Of a DNA stretch of 25,272 nt, positions 14,941-21,714 are shown piece by piece. Position 1 is the stretch's first letter. Each line of letters opens with the position of its first letter. The DNA is from JADLGF01 sp020849415. GTDB lineage: Bacteria > Chloroflexota > Chloroflexia > Thermomicrobiales > UBA6265. The DNA lies in contig JAPXTJ010000042.1 in NCBI GenBank assembly GCA_033812595.1, positions 1-25,272 on the forward strand, in the 5' to 3' direction. The position numbers and the translations under genes were made by a program. The notes below the pieces were generated by a model. It searched no databases. It was not told the origin of the DNA and worked only from the letters and a program-made list of their open reading frames with translations.

Positions 14941-15095
14941 GGCCGTGTAGGGGAGGGTCTTGTGCCCTCCCGTTGCGCGAAGCGCGACCCTCTCCTTCCG
15001 TCACGATCACGTTTCCAATGGAATCGCCCCGAATTGCAGCGAGGTGACCGGCCCGGAGGGCCGGCAGGAGGCACAAGACCCTCCCCTACACGGCC
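14941..15095. mobile_element. MITE-like element with perfect 26-bp terminal inverted repeats
   Basis: The left end 14941-14966 (starting GGCCGTGTAGGGGAGGGTCT) and the right end 15070-15095 are exact reverse complements over 26 bases, and enclose 103 bases without an ORF. The ends carry smaller palindromes (GGGAGGG-TCTTGTG-CCCTCCC on the left). The element lies between chrA and the next gene's stop. No target-site duplication is evident. It could be a MITE moved in trans by a transposase, a REP-like repeat, or a very long hairpin acting as a bidirectional terminator. Confidence 0.7.
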
Positions 15096-15109
15096 TGCGC
15101 TCGATTGGG

Positions 15110-16297
15110 TCAGCGTTTCAGGGTGGCGTCTTCTCGCCAATCGGCTGGCAGATCCGCGCCGTTGCCGGTGTCCGGGACGTGGACGGGTGGGGTGTAGGTG
15201 ATGTTCAGGTCGGGCGTTTCCAGCCGGGCGTAGCCTTCAGCTTTCGAGCGCATGACGTAGTCAGTAACGCCGGTGGCGAGCAGCGTGCGTTCGGGCGGGA
15301 TCGGCGATACGCCGTCGACCACCAGCGCTTCCCACTGCCGGAGCAGGAAGGTGCCGTGCCCGTAATCGGGCTTCATCTGCACGTAGTTGATGCAGGCCTG
15401 GATCTCACCGTTGACGCGGATTGCGGTGCTGAACTGCTGCATCAGGCCGTTCACCAGGATCACCGATGCCTTCAGACCATCGTTGTACTCGATCAGGAAC
15501 GCGATCGGTTCCGGCACGACCTCCTCGGGCGAGACATCGCCCGTGCCGGGAACGCTGGCGATCGCGGCCTCGAAGAGATCGCGGCTCCAGAGCCCGTCCC
15601 GGCCCGCCTCCCAGACGGCCTCGCCTTCCAGGGTTTGCACCGAGGCCACCCCGGTTTCAGCGCCGGCTCGGCGCTCGACCACCGATTGCAGTAACTCGAT
15701 CGCGTGGTACCCGTAGCGCTCGATCGGTCCGTAGGCAACGACCATCGCCTCGGTTAGCCCCGTCTCACCAAGCGGCAGTTCCAACGCCGGGTAGCGCCAG
15801 GTGACCGGGATCGACGAGCCGCCGAGGAAGGGAATGCCGAGCCGCTCGGCGGTTTCGACCATCCAGACGGCGTCCTCGAAATCCCAGGCGAAGTGTTTGT
15901 CGTTGAAGATCGGCACGAACGTGCCGGCGCCGATCATCGTGGCAATGCTGGCCTCGAACAGACGGCGACGCGGGTAGAGATCCTGCCCGAGCTGATTGAT
16001 GCCGTACTCGCCATGCTCGCCGAAGATGAGCACGCCATCGACATTCACGCCCGGCTGGCCGAGACCGATCGCTTCCGCGATGGTGTCGTAGATCGGCACA
16101 CCGAATTCGGCGGCGGTGGCGCGGCCGGTGTCGTTCTCCGGGAACTGGTCGATGTAGATCGAGGCGACGCGCACGCGCGATTGCAGGCGCTTACCGTAGA
16201 GTTCGTAGCCGCGCAGCATCGGCCCGACGAAGACATCGGCGTGATTGCCGGTCCAGTACGCGGTGCAGATCGCGGCGACCGTGGGGCGGTTGTCCAT
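15110..16297 (-). CDS. Uncharacterised conserved protein, paralogue 3 of a tandem triplet (possible Gfo/Idh/MocA-like fold)
   Basis: A 395-aa protein starting MDNRPTVAAICTAYWTGNHA, with Shine-Dalgarno GAGGAATTCGC. It shares with its two upstream neighbours: HADV near residue 20, FPEND, GQPGVNVDGVLIFGEHGEY, LYPRRRLFEA, GTFVPIFNDKH, AERLGIPFLGGSSIP, PLGETGLTEAMVVAYGP and ERRAGAETGV. The first half looks like a Rossmann-type domain in which NVDGV..GEHG and FVPIFNDKH occupy the places of the D(A/G)V..TP..H and EKP motifs of Gfo/Idh/MocA oxidoreductases; this comparison is my inference. There is no signal peptide. It is the last gene of a likely three-gene operon, 18 bases after the second copy. 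The biochemical function is unknown. Confidence 0.75.
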   Translation of the reverse strand: MDNRPTVAAICTAYWTGNHADVFVGPMLRGYELYGKRLQSRVRVASIYIDQFPENDTGRATAAEFGVPIYDTIAEAIGLGQPGVNVDGVLIFGEHGEYGINQLGQDLYPRRRLFEASIATMIGAGTFVPIFNDKHFAWDFEDAVWMVETAERLGIPFLGGSSIPVTWRYPALELPLGETGLTEAMVVAYGPIERYGYHAIELLQSVVERRAGAETGVASVQTLEGEAVWEAGRDGLWSRDLFEAAIASVPGTGDVSPEEVVPEPIAFLIEYNDGLKASVILVNGLMQQFSTAIRVNGEIQACINYVQMKPDYGHGTFLLRQWEALVVDGVSPIPPERTLLATGVTDYVMRSKAEGYARLETPDLNITYTPPVHVPDTGNGADLPADWREDATLKR

Positions 16298-16315
16298 GCG
16301 AATTCCTCGTTTCGT

Positions 16316-17548
16316 TCAGGTTCGGGGCGGCTTGCCGTCGAGACGTTCCTCGATGATCCCTTGCAGGTATTCCTCGGTCAGGGTGACCAAGCCTTCGGGT
16401 GGCCAGGGGAGCGGGTGTCCGAGTCCCGTTTCCGGCACCGATTCCGGCGCGGTGTAGACGACATCGAGCGGTGTTTCCAGCCGGACTCCGCCCTGGTGGT
16501 GGGAGCGGATGCCGTAATCGATCAGCCCGGTGCTGAGTTGCACCCGTTCGATCGGTTGCGGTGAGCGCCCGGTCAGGATCGTCTCCTCGATCTTGCGGAT
16601 CAGGAAGGTGAAGTGCCCGTAGGGCGGGTAATCCTGCAGGTAGAGCAGGGCGGCATCGATCTCGTCACCACGGCGAGCGGCGTAGCTGAAGTGGACAGTC
16701 GCCTCGTCGAGCAGGAAGACCGACGCGCGCAGCCCGTCCTTGTACTCGATCAGGAAGACCGTCGGGCGCGGGGCGACCGCGACCGGATCGACGGCGCGTT
16801 CGGGGAGTTTCGCCCAGGCGGCGTCGAACAGCTCCTGGCTCCAGAGTCCGTTCCGGCCCGCTTCCCAGACGGCGTCGCCGGTCAGGGTGGTGATCGCGGC
16901 AACGCCGGTTTCACCGCCGGCGCGGCGCTCGACCATCGCCTGCAAACCCTCGATGGCGTGGTAGCCGTAGCGTTCGAGCGGACCGTAGGCGATCACCATC
17001 GCCTCGGTCAAACCCTCGACTCCGAGCGGATGCTCGAGCGCCGGTTCACGCCACGCAAGCGGAATCGTCGAGCCGGCGACGAAGGGCACCCCGAGCCGCT
17101 TGGCGGTGCGCACCATCCACTCGGCGTCGGCGTAATCGTAGGCCAGGTGTTTGTCGTTGAAGATCGGCACGAACTTGCCGGCGGCGATCATGGTCGAAAC
17201 AGCCGCTTCGAAGAAACGCCGGCGCGGGTAGATTTCCTGGCCGAGTTCGTTGAAGTCGTAGACGCCGTGCTCACCGATGAGGATCACACCGTCGACGTTG
17301 ACACCCGGCTGCCCGACCCCGATCGCCTCGGCGATGGTCGGGAAGATCGGGACGCCGAACTCTTCGGCGATGGCGCGGCCGATGTCGTTCTCGGGGAACT
17401 GCTCGATGTAGAGCGACGCCACCTTGACGCGCGGAGTGGTCGGCTCACCGTAGAGCTCGTACCCGCGCAGGAGCTTGGTGACAATCACATCGGCGTGGGC
17501 GGGTACCCAGTACGAGGTGACACAACAGGCAACAGTAGGAATCGACAC
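16316..17548 (-). CDS. Uncharacterised conserved protein, paralogue 2 of a tandem triplet
   Basis: A 410-aa protein. The GTG at 17548 is chosen as start because AGGA lies 8 bases upstream and the product then begins (M)SIPTVACCVTSYW, level with the other two copies; an ATG at 17584 would overlap the upstream gene. Conserved blocks: HADVIVTKLLRGYELYG, FPENDIGRAIAEEFGVPIF, QPGVNVDGVILIGEHGVY, IYPRRRFFEA, KFVPIFNDKH and ERRAGGETGV, and in the second half FLIEYKDGLRASVFLLDE, GHFTFLIRKIEE and RLETPLDVVYTAPE. It carries an extra C-terminal tail of about 20 residues beyond the other copies. A cytoplasmic enzyme is likely (inference); no family function is known to me. Confidence 0.75.
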   Translation of the reverse strand: MSIPTVACCVTSYWVPAHADVIVTKLLRGYELYGEPTTPRVKVASLYIEQFPENDIGRAIAEEFGVPIFPTIAEAIGVGQPGVNVDGVILIGEHGVYDFNELGQEIYPRRRFFEAAVSTMIAAGKFVPIFNDKHLAYDYADAEWMVRTAKRLGVPFVAGSTIPLAWREPALEHPLGVEGLTEAMVIAYGPLERYGYHAIEGLQAMVERRAGGETGVAAITTLTGDAVWEAGRNGLWSQELFDAAWAKLPERAVDPVAVAPRPTVFLIEYKDGLRASVFLLDEATVHFSYAARRGDEIDAALLYLQDYPPYGHFTFLIRKIEETILTGRSPQPIERVQLSTGLIDYGIRSHHQGGVRLETPLDVVYTAPESVPETGLGHPLPWPPEGLVTLTEEYLQGIIEERLDGKPPRT

Positions 17549-17568
17549 GCTGCGTCCTTTCGTTGGGG

Positions 17569-18732
17569 TTAGCGCGTACCCCATTCGAGTTCGTGGCCGA
17601 GCCCGGTATCGGGCGTCGTTTCCGGCGCGGTGTATGTGATGGCGAGTTGCGGCGTTTCGATCAGTTCGTGGGTCTGGTGCTTCGAGCGCATGGCGAAATC
17701 GGTCATTCCGCCCGCGAGCAGCGTCCGCTCGATCGGGGTCGGCGACACGCCATTGATGACCGTCGATTCGATCTGGCGAATGAGGAAGGTGAAGTGGTTG
17801 TAGGGTTTGCCGCCCTGCAGGTGGAGCAGGCAGGCGTCGATCTCGCCGTTGCGGCGGCCGGCGTAGCCGAACGTTTCGATCAGGCCGTTGAGCAGCACCA
17901 CCGCACCGCGCAGGCCGTCGATGTACTCGAAGATGAAGGCGACCGGTTCCGGTACGGCGGCGATGGGATCGACCCCCTCGGTGCCCTCGATTGTCGCCAG
18001 GGCCGCGTTGAAAAGATCGCGGCTGATGCGGCCCGAATCGAGCGCGTCCCAGACGGCGGCGCCTTCGAGCGTCTGCATCGATTTGACGCCGGTTTCACCG
18101 CCGGCGCGGCGCTCGACCATCGCCTGAAATGCCTCCAGCGCGTGGTAGCCGTAGGCCTCGGTCGGACCGTACCCGACCACCAGCGCTTCGGTCAGTCCCT
18201 CGACCCCGAGCGGATATTCGAGCGCGGGCTGTCGCCAGGCGATCGGCAAGGTTGAGCCGGCGACGAAGGGAATAGCGAAGCGCTTCGCCGTCTGGTACAT
18301 GAATTCGGCGTCTTCATGGTTCCAGGCAAGGTGCTTGTCGTTGAAGATCGGCACGAATGTGCCGGCGCCGATCATGGTCGAGATGGCGGCTTCGAATAGG
18401 CGGCGGCGGGGATAGAGGATCTGATCGAGTTCGTTGCGGCCATAGTTGCCGTGTTCGCCGATGAGGAGCACGCCATCGACATTGACACCGGGTTTGCCGA
18501 CGCCGATCGCTTCGGCGATCGTGTCGAAGATCGGCACACCACATTTGGCCGCCATCGCCACGCCCATGTCGTTATCCGGGATTTGATCGAGGTAGAGCGA
18601 AACGACTTCGATGCGTGGTTCGGTGGGAACGCCGTAGAGCTTGTAGCCCTCGAGCAGCTTGGTAACGATGACATCGGCGTGCGAGTTCTCGCGATAAACG
18701 GTGGCGATTGCGGCGACGGTTTTGCGAGCCAT
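17569..18732 (-). CDS. Uncharacterised conserved protein, paralogue 1 of a tandem triplet
   Basis: A 387-aa protein, first in the row of three. The start MARKTVAAIATVYRENSHAD aligns with the other copies; the frame is open for 108 codons upstream but that part crosses a hairpin and the previous gene. Conserved blocks: SHADVIVTKLLEGYKLYG, NVDGVLLIGEHGNY, LYPRRRLFEA, FVPIFNDKHLAW, AKRFAIPFVAGSTLP, YGPTEAYGYHALEAFQ and ERRAGGETGV, then FIFEYIDGLRGAVVLLNG and HFTFLIRQIE. The invariant GEHG, NDKH and ERRAG(A/G)ETGV in all three copies suggest a shared active site. No TM or export signal. The 20-base gap to copy 2 suggests co-transcription. Confidence 0.75.
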   Translation of the reverse strand: MARKTVAAIATVYRENSHADVIVTKLLEGYKLYGVPTEPRIEVVSLYLDQIPDNDMGVAMAAKCGVPIFDTIAEAIGVGKPGVNVDGVLLIGEHGNYGRNELDQILYPRRRLFEAAISTMIGAGTFVPIFNDKHLAWNHEDAEFMYQTAKRFAIPFVAGSTLPIAWRQPALEYPLGVEGLTEALVVGYGPTEAYGYHALEAFQAMVERRAGGETGVKSMQTLEGAAVWDALDSGRISRDLFNAALATIEGTEGVDPIAAVPEPVAFIFEYIDGLRGAVVLLNGLIETFGYAGRRNGEIDACLLHLQGGKPYNHFTFLIRQIESTVINGVSPTPIERTLLAGGMTDFAMRSKHQTHELIETPQLAITYTAPETTPDTGLGHELEWGTR

Positions 18733-18817
18733 GATCTCTGCGTGCTCTCCCCGGTCACGTCGGTGGTCAACCGCGGCATCATAGCCGCCTGACGACGATC
18801 GCGCCGCGCCCTTAACG

Positions 18818-18855
18818 TCGAACGCCCCGACACTCCGGAGTGCCGAGGCGTTCGA
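18818..18855 (-). terminator. Long hairpin, probable terminator of the small secreted-protein gene
   Basis: Two 19-base arms (18818-18836 and 18837-18855) abut each other. In minus-strand RNA all positions pair, with two G-U wobbles; in plus-strand RNA the same two positions are A-C mismatches. This points to a function in minus-strand transcripts, 19 bases after the stop at 18875. No good T-tract follows, so termination efficiency is uncertain. Confidence 0.5.
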
Positions 18856-18874
18856 ACTGGGAAGGGAGGGAGAA

Positions 18875-19357
18875 TTAGACGAAGGGAGCGGCGATGTAGA
18901 GATCGATCTCGGTCTCGTTATCGTCGTCTTCGATCTCGGCGATGCCGAAGACGCCGGAATCGCCGATGGCCGCGATGCCGATCCGGAAGCTGTCGCTCGT
19001 GCGGCTGGTAATGCCGCCGATATCGCCACAAGCCAGCGGATTCTCGAGATCGCCAATCACGATCGCGTGCGGAGCGCCCATGAGGGCGGAGAGACGGACG
19101 CGGACATCATTCTCGGACGAGAGAACGGCGAACGCGGTCGAGGAGCCACTGAACGAACCGCCGATGCGCGGATCGTTGTGCGTGACATCGCGCAGCGAAT
19201 GGAGCTGGGCGCCGATTTCAGCGCAGGAGCCCTGGACGACCATTGCCTTCATCGAGGGTGGAGTCGACTGGGCTGAAACACCCGCAATCGCGCCGGCCGA
19301 CAGGATGGCGGCAAGGCCGAAGGTGGTGATCAAACCGCGCAAACGCGTGACATGCAT
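18875..19357 (-). CDS. Small secreted protein with SOD/CHRD-like pattern, paralogue of 19551-20069
   Basis: A 160-aa exported protein with Shine-Dalgarno GGGAGGACGATTC before the ATG. The signal peptide spans about 1-30 (basic HVTRLRG, hydrophobic LITTFGLAAILSAGAIAGVSA). The mature part has Cys45 (VQGSCAEIG) and Cys110 (GAPHAIVIGDLENPLACGDI), which probably form a disulfide. The order G(T/S)C..LG, an L.DV-type strand, then PHAI(V) and ACG(D/E)I resembles secreted Cu/Zn-SOD-like or CHRD-like beta-sandwich proteins, but the metal-binding histidines are missing. The C-terminus is acidic (EIEDDDNETEID). A promoter lies at 19412-19440 and a hairpin follows the stop. A structural or binding role outside the membrane is inferred. 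Confidence 0.65.
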   Translation of the reverse strand: MHVTRLRGLITTFGLAAILSAGAIAGVSAQSTPPSMKAMVVQGSCAEIGAQLHSLRDVTHNDPRIGGSFSGSSTAFAVLSSENDVRVRLSALMGAPHAIVIGDLENPLACGDIGGITSRTSDSFRIGIAAIGDSGVFGIAEIEDDDNETEIDLYIAAPFV

Positions 19358-19411
19358 GAATCGTCCTCCCGGACGTTACGTTCGTAATGACACGTTCAAA
19401 GAACTAGGAGG

Positions 19412-19440
19412 AGTATTCAAAAATGCACTGGTAACTTCAA
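19412..19440 (-). promoter_or_regulatory. Promoter candidate for the secreted-protein gene at 18875-19357
   Basis: Read on the minus strand: -35 TTGAAG (19440-19435), a 17-base spacer, and -10 AATACT (19417-19412) in an AT-rich patch. The upstream gene ends in a terminator at 19491-19527, so a separate promoter is expected here. Confidence 0.42.
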
Positions 19441-19490
19441 TGGTACGAACGCACCTGACGATGACCAATCATTGAAACGGCTGACGCGTG

Positions 19491-19527
19491 CGCAACCAAA
19501 GAGGCCACCCCGGGAAGGGGTGGCCTC
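19491..19527 (-). terminator. Intrinsic terminator of the secreted-protein gene at 19551-20069
   Basis: A perfect 11-bp stem, GAGGCCACCCC with GGGGTGGCCTC (19527-19517 and 19511-19501), has a 5-base loop. On the minus strand it is followed by TTTGGTTG. It lies 23 bases after the stop. Confidence 0.82.
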
Positions 19528-19550
19528 CGGATCGGTTCGAAACCGTGTGG

Positions 19551-20069
19551 TTATTGGTTCGGGACCGCGACTTCGATGTCGATTTCGGTGTTGCTGTCGT
19601 CATCATCGTCGTCGAGATCGTTCTCGCCTTCGATGTGCGCGATACCGAAGTAACCCGAATCGTTCCACGGCCAGAGTCCGACTTCGATGTCGGAATCGTC
19701 GTCATCGTCGCCCGGAACGTGGCCACCGATATCGCCGCAGGCAACCGGGCTGTTCGGATCACCGATCACGATCGAGTGCGGTGAATCGAGCATGGTCACC
19801 AGCGAGATTTCGACCTCGGAATCGGAGTCGAGGACCACCATTGCTGACGGCAAACCGCGGAACTCCGCGTCCGCGTGATCGAGGGTCAGGTTACGCAGGG
19901 TTTCCACCGCTTCGCCGCTGAGATCGGCGCAGGAGGTGGCGAAGATGCTCGCCTGGAGCGTATCGGTCGCCGGTGTTTGCTGGGCCGAACTCAGCCCGAC
20001 GCCGCCGGCGATCACCGAGGCCGAAAGCAGGAAGGTCGCCGCCAACCGGCGAACGTGCGATTGCTGCAT
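19551..20069 (-). CDS. Small secreted acidic protein with SOD/CHRD-like pattern, paralogue of 18875-19357
   Basis: A 172-aa exported protein. The start ATG at 20069 follows GAGGAGACCAGC; an ATG at 20129 would put 20 polar residues before the signal peptide. The signal peptide spans about 1-30 (HVRRLAATFLLSASVIAGGV). Cys47 (FATSCADLSG) and Cys111 (SPHSIVIGDPNSPVACGDIG) align with the cysteines of the paralogue, as do SG(Y/V)FGIA(H/E)IE and TEID near the C-terminus. Two aspartate runs (121-125 and about 153-158) interrupt the conserved core and are absent or shorter in the paralogue; they could bind Ca2+ or other cations or keep the protein soluble (inference). The same SOD/CHRD-like assignment applies, without catalytic metal ligands. 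Confidence 0.65.
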   Translation of the reverse strand: MQQSHVRRLAATFLLSASVIAGGVGLSSAQQTPATDTLQASIFATSCADLSGEAVETLRNLTLDHADAEFRGLPSAMVVLDSDSEVEISLVTMLDSPHSIVIGDPNSPVACGDIGGHVPGDDDDDSDIEVGLWPWNDSGYFGIAHIEGENDLDDDDDDSNTEIDIEVAVPNQ

Positions 20070-20162
20070 GCTGGTCTCCTCTACGTTACCCGTTTCATCG
20101 ACGGGCTGTGGTTGGAGAAACCCTAGCATTCACATCCGCAAACGTTGTCTCCTTGGCGACGA

Positions 20163-20193
20163 ATTACGTAATCAGCGTTTAATGGCTGACAAA
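20163..20193 (-). promoter_or_regulatory. Weak promoter candidate overlapping a palindrome, for the gene at 19551-20069
   Basis: Read on the minus strand: -35 TTTGTC (20193-20188), a 17-base spacer, and TACGTA (20170-20165). The -10 lies inside the perfect palindrome ATTACGTAAT (20163-20172). The hexamer matches are modest. Confidence 0.25.
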
Positions 20194-20237
20194 GTACGGT
20201 TGCATTAGGGGGAGCCGGTTTGTCGCGGACCGCGCGG

Positions 20238-20939
20238 CTATCGGGGGGTGAGGCGGTTGATTTCGCCAGTTTCATCGACGATCAGTCCGTCGGTGGCGAG
20301 GCCGATGAAGAGGCCGTGTTCAACCACGCCGGTCAGGCCCTTGATGGCCGCTCCGAGCGCGGCTGGATCGGTGATCTCCCGGCGGGCGCAATCGAGCAGG
20401 TAGTTCCCGGCGTCGGTGACGACCGGTTCTCCCGCATCGCTCCGGCGCAGCACCGGTTCGAGTCCGAGTGACGCCACCCGCTCCAGGGTGTGCGGCCAGC
20501 CGTAGGGGATCACCTCGATCGGCAGTGGCAGACGGAGGCCGAGCGTGGTGACGAGTTTTTCGGAGGCGGCGATGACCACGAAGCGAGCGCTGCGCTCCGA
20601 CACCAGCTTTTCGTAGAGGAGGGCGCCGCCGCGTCCCTTGATCAGGGTCAGGGCGGGATCGATCTCGTCGGCGCCGTCGAGGTAGATGGCGATGTCGGCG
20701 ACATCATCGAGTGAAACGACCGGGATACCATTGCGCTTCGCCCGGGCCTCGGTTTGCGACGAGGTGACGACCGCCGAGATGGTCAGGCCGGCCGCGACCC
20801 GCTCACCGAGCGCGTCGATCATGGCGTCGGCGGTCGAGCCCGTGCCGAGGCCGATGATCTGGCCATCCTCGACCAGTTCCGCCGCCGCTGTACCGAGTCG
20901 CGCCAGACGTTCCGCAAGCTCCATCGTCAGTTCGATCAC
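20238..20939 (-). CDS. rpiA: Ribose-5-phosphate isomerase A
   Basis: A 233-aa cytoplasmic enzyme interconverting ribulose 5-phosphate and ribose 5-phosphate. Motifs: GLGTGST (30-36, phosphate site), YLDGADEID with Asp88 and Asp91, KGRGGALLYEK with Lys101 and Glu110, and GVVEHGLFIGLA near the end. Asp88, Asp91, Lys101 and Glu110 match E. coli Asp81, Asp84, Lys94 and Glu103 at a constant offset of 7. The usual TDNGN loop reads TDAGN here. The GTG start overlaps the pgl stop as GTGA, a sign of translational coupling; an ATG at 20924 is a shorter alternative. It is the last gene of the pentose phosphate operon; no strong T-tailed terminator is visible after it. Confidence 0.93.
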   Translation of the reverse strand: MIELTMELAERLARLGTAAAELVEDGQIIGLGTGSTADAMIDALGERVAAGLTISAVVTSSQTEARAKRNGIPVVSLDDVADIAIYLDGADEIDPALTLIKGRGGALLYEKLVSERSARFVVIAASEKLVTTLGLRLPLPIEVIPYGWPHTLERVASLGLEPVLRRSDAGEPVVTDAGNYLLDCARREITDPAALGAAIKGLTGVVEHGLFIGLATDGLIVDETGEINRLTPR

Positions 20940-21709
20940 CCGTTCACCGCGCGAAGTTGGCCGGCGGCTGCTTCATCGAGCAGCCAGATCAGGCGGCCAT
21001 TTTCGGGGTGAATCAGCTGGGATGGCAAGCGGTCGGTTTCGGATGGTCCGTCGATCACCTCGGCGAGGCGATTCGCCTTGCCGGCGCCGGCGATAAGGAA
21101 AACGATAAGCCCGGCGTTGTTGATCACCGGCGCGGTGATCGTGAGGCGGGTGGTATTGAGTTGCGGCACCACGTTGGATACCGCCCAGCGATCGGTTTCC
21201 GCCAGCGCGGCGGTGTGCGGGAAGAGGGAGGCGGTGTGACCGTCGTCCCCCATGCCGAGCAGCACGAGATCGAAGCGTGGCCGGCCGCTGGCAATCAGCA
21301 GGCGCTCACCCAGTATCGCCTGGTAGTTGGCGGCGGCGGTCTCAGGGTCGAGATCGGTCTGCCAGGGATGCACCCGGCCCGGATCAACGGCAACGTGATC
21401 GAGGTAGCCCCGTTTGGCGACGCCGGCGTTGTTGTCGCCGCTCTCGATCGGCACAGTTCGCTCATCGCCCCAGAAGAATTCGATCGAGGGCCACGGCATC
21501 TGCGAAACGTACGGTTCCTCGGTGAAGAGTTCGCCCATCCGCTTCGGGGTCGAGCCGCCGGAGAGGGCGACCGAAGCGTACCCTCCGCTGGTGACCGCGA
21601 CGTGAAGCGTGTTGATCACCAGCGCCGCCGCTTCCCGGGCGAGCGCCTCGGGATCGGCGACGATCCAGGCTTCACCCCGGTCGCCGAGATCGATTCGCCG
21701 CGTTGGCAT
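20936..21709 (-). CDS. pgl: 6-phosphogluconolactonase
   Basis: A 257-aa cytoplasmic enzyme that hydrolyses 6-phosphogluconolactone to 6-phosphogluconate. Family motifs: ALSGGSTP (48-55), EFFWGDER (77-84) and DLVLLGMGDDGHTASLFP (147-164), with the predicted catalytic His158. TRLTITAPVINNA also fits the family. The length is typical (about 230-270 aa). The start at 21709 has GGAGGAATAGACCAG upstream, inside the 3' end of opcA, only 5 bases after the opcA stop. Its stop overlaps the rpiA GTG. This packing shows that the genes are co-transcribed. Confidence 0.95.
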   Translation of the reverse strand: MPTRRIDLGDRGEAWIVADPEALAREAAALVINTLHVAVTSGGYASVALSGGSTPKRMGELFTEEPYVSQMPWPSIEFFWGDERTVPIESGDNNAGVAKRGYLDHVAVDPGRVHPWQTDLDPETAAANYQAILGERLLIASGRPRFDLVLLGMGDDGHTASLFPHTAALAETDRWAVSNVVPQLNTTRLTITAPVINNAGLIVFLIAGAGKANRLAEVIDGPSETDRLPSQLIHPENGRLIWLLDEAAAGQLRAVNG

Positions 21710-21714
21710 CTGGT

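Noticed and set aside
20222..20237. Short GC palindrome after rpiA as a terminator
   Set aside because: Only about 5 base pairs and no T-tract on the minus strand; not enough to call.
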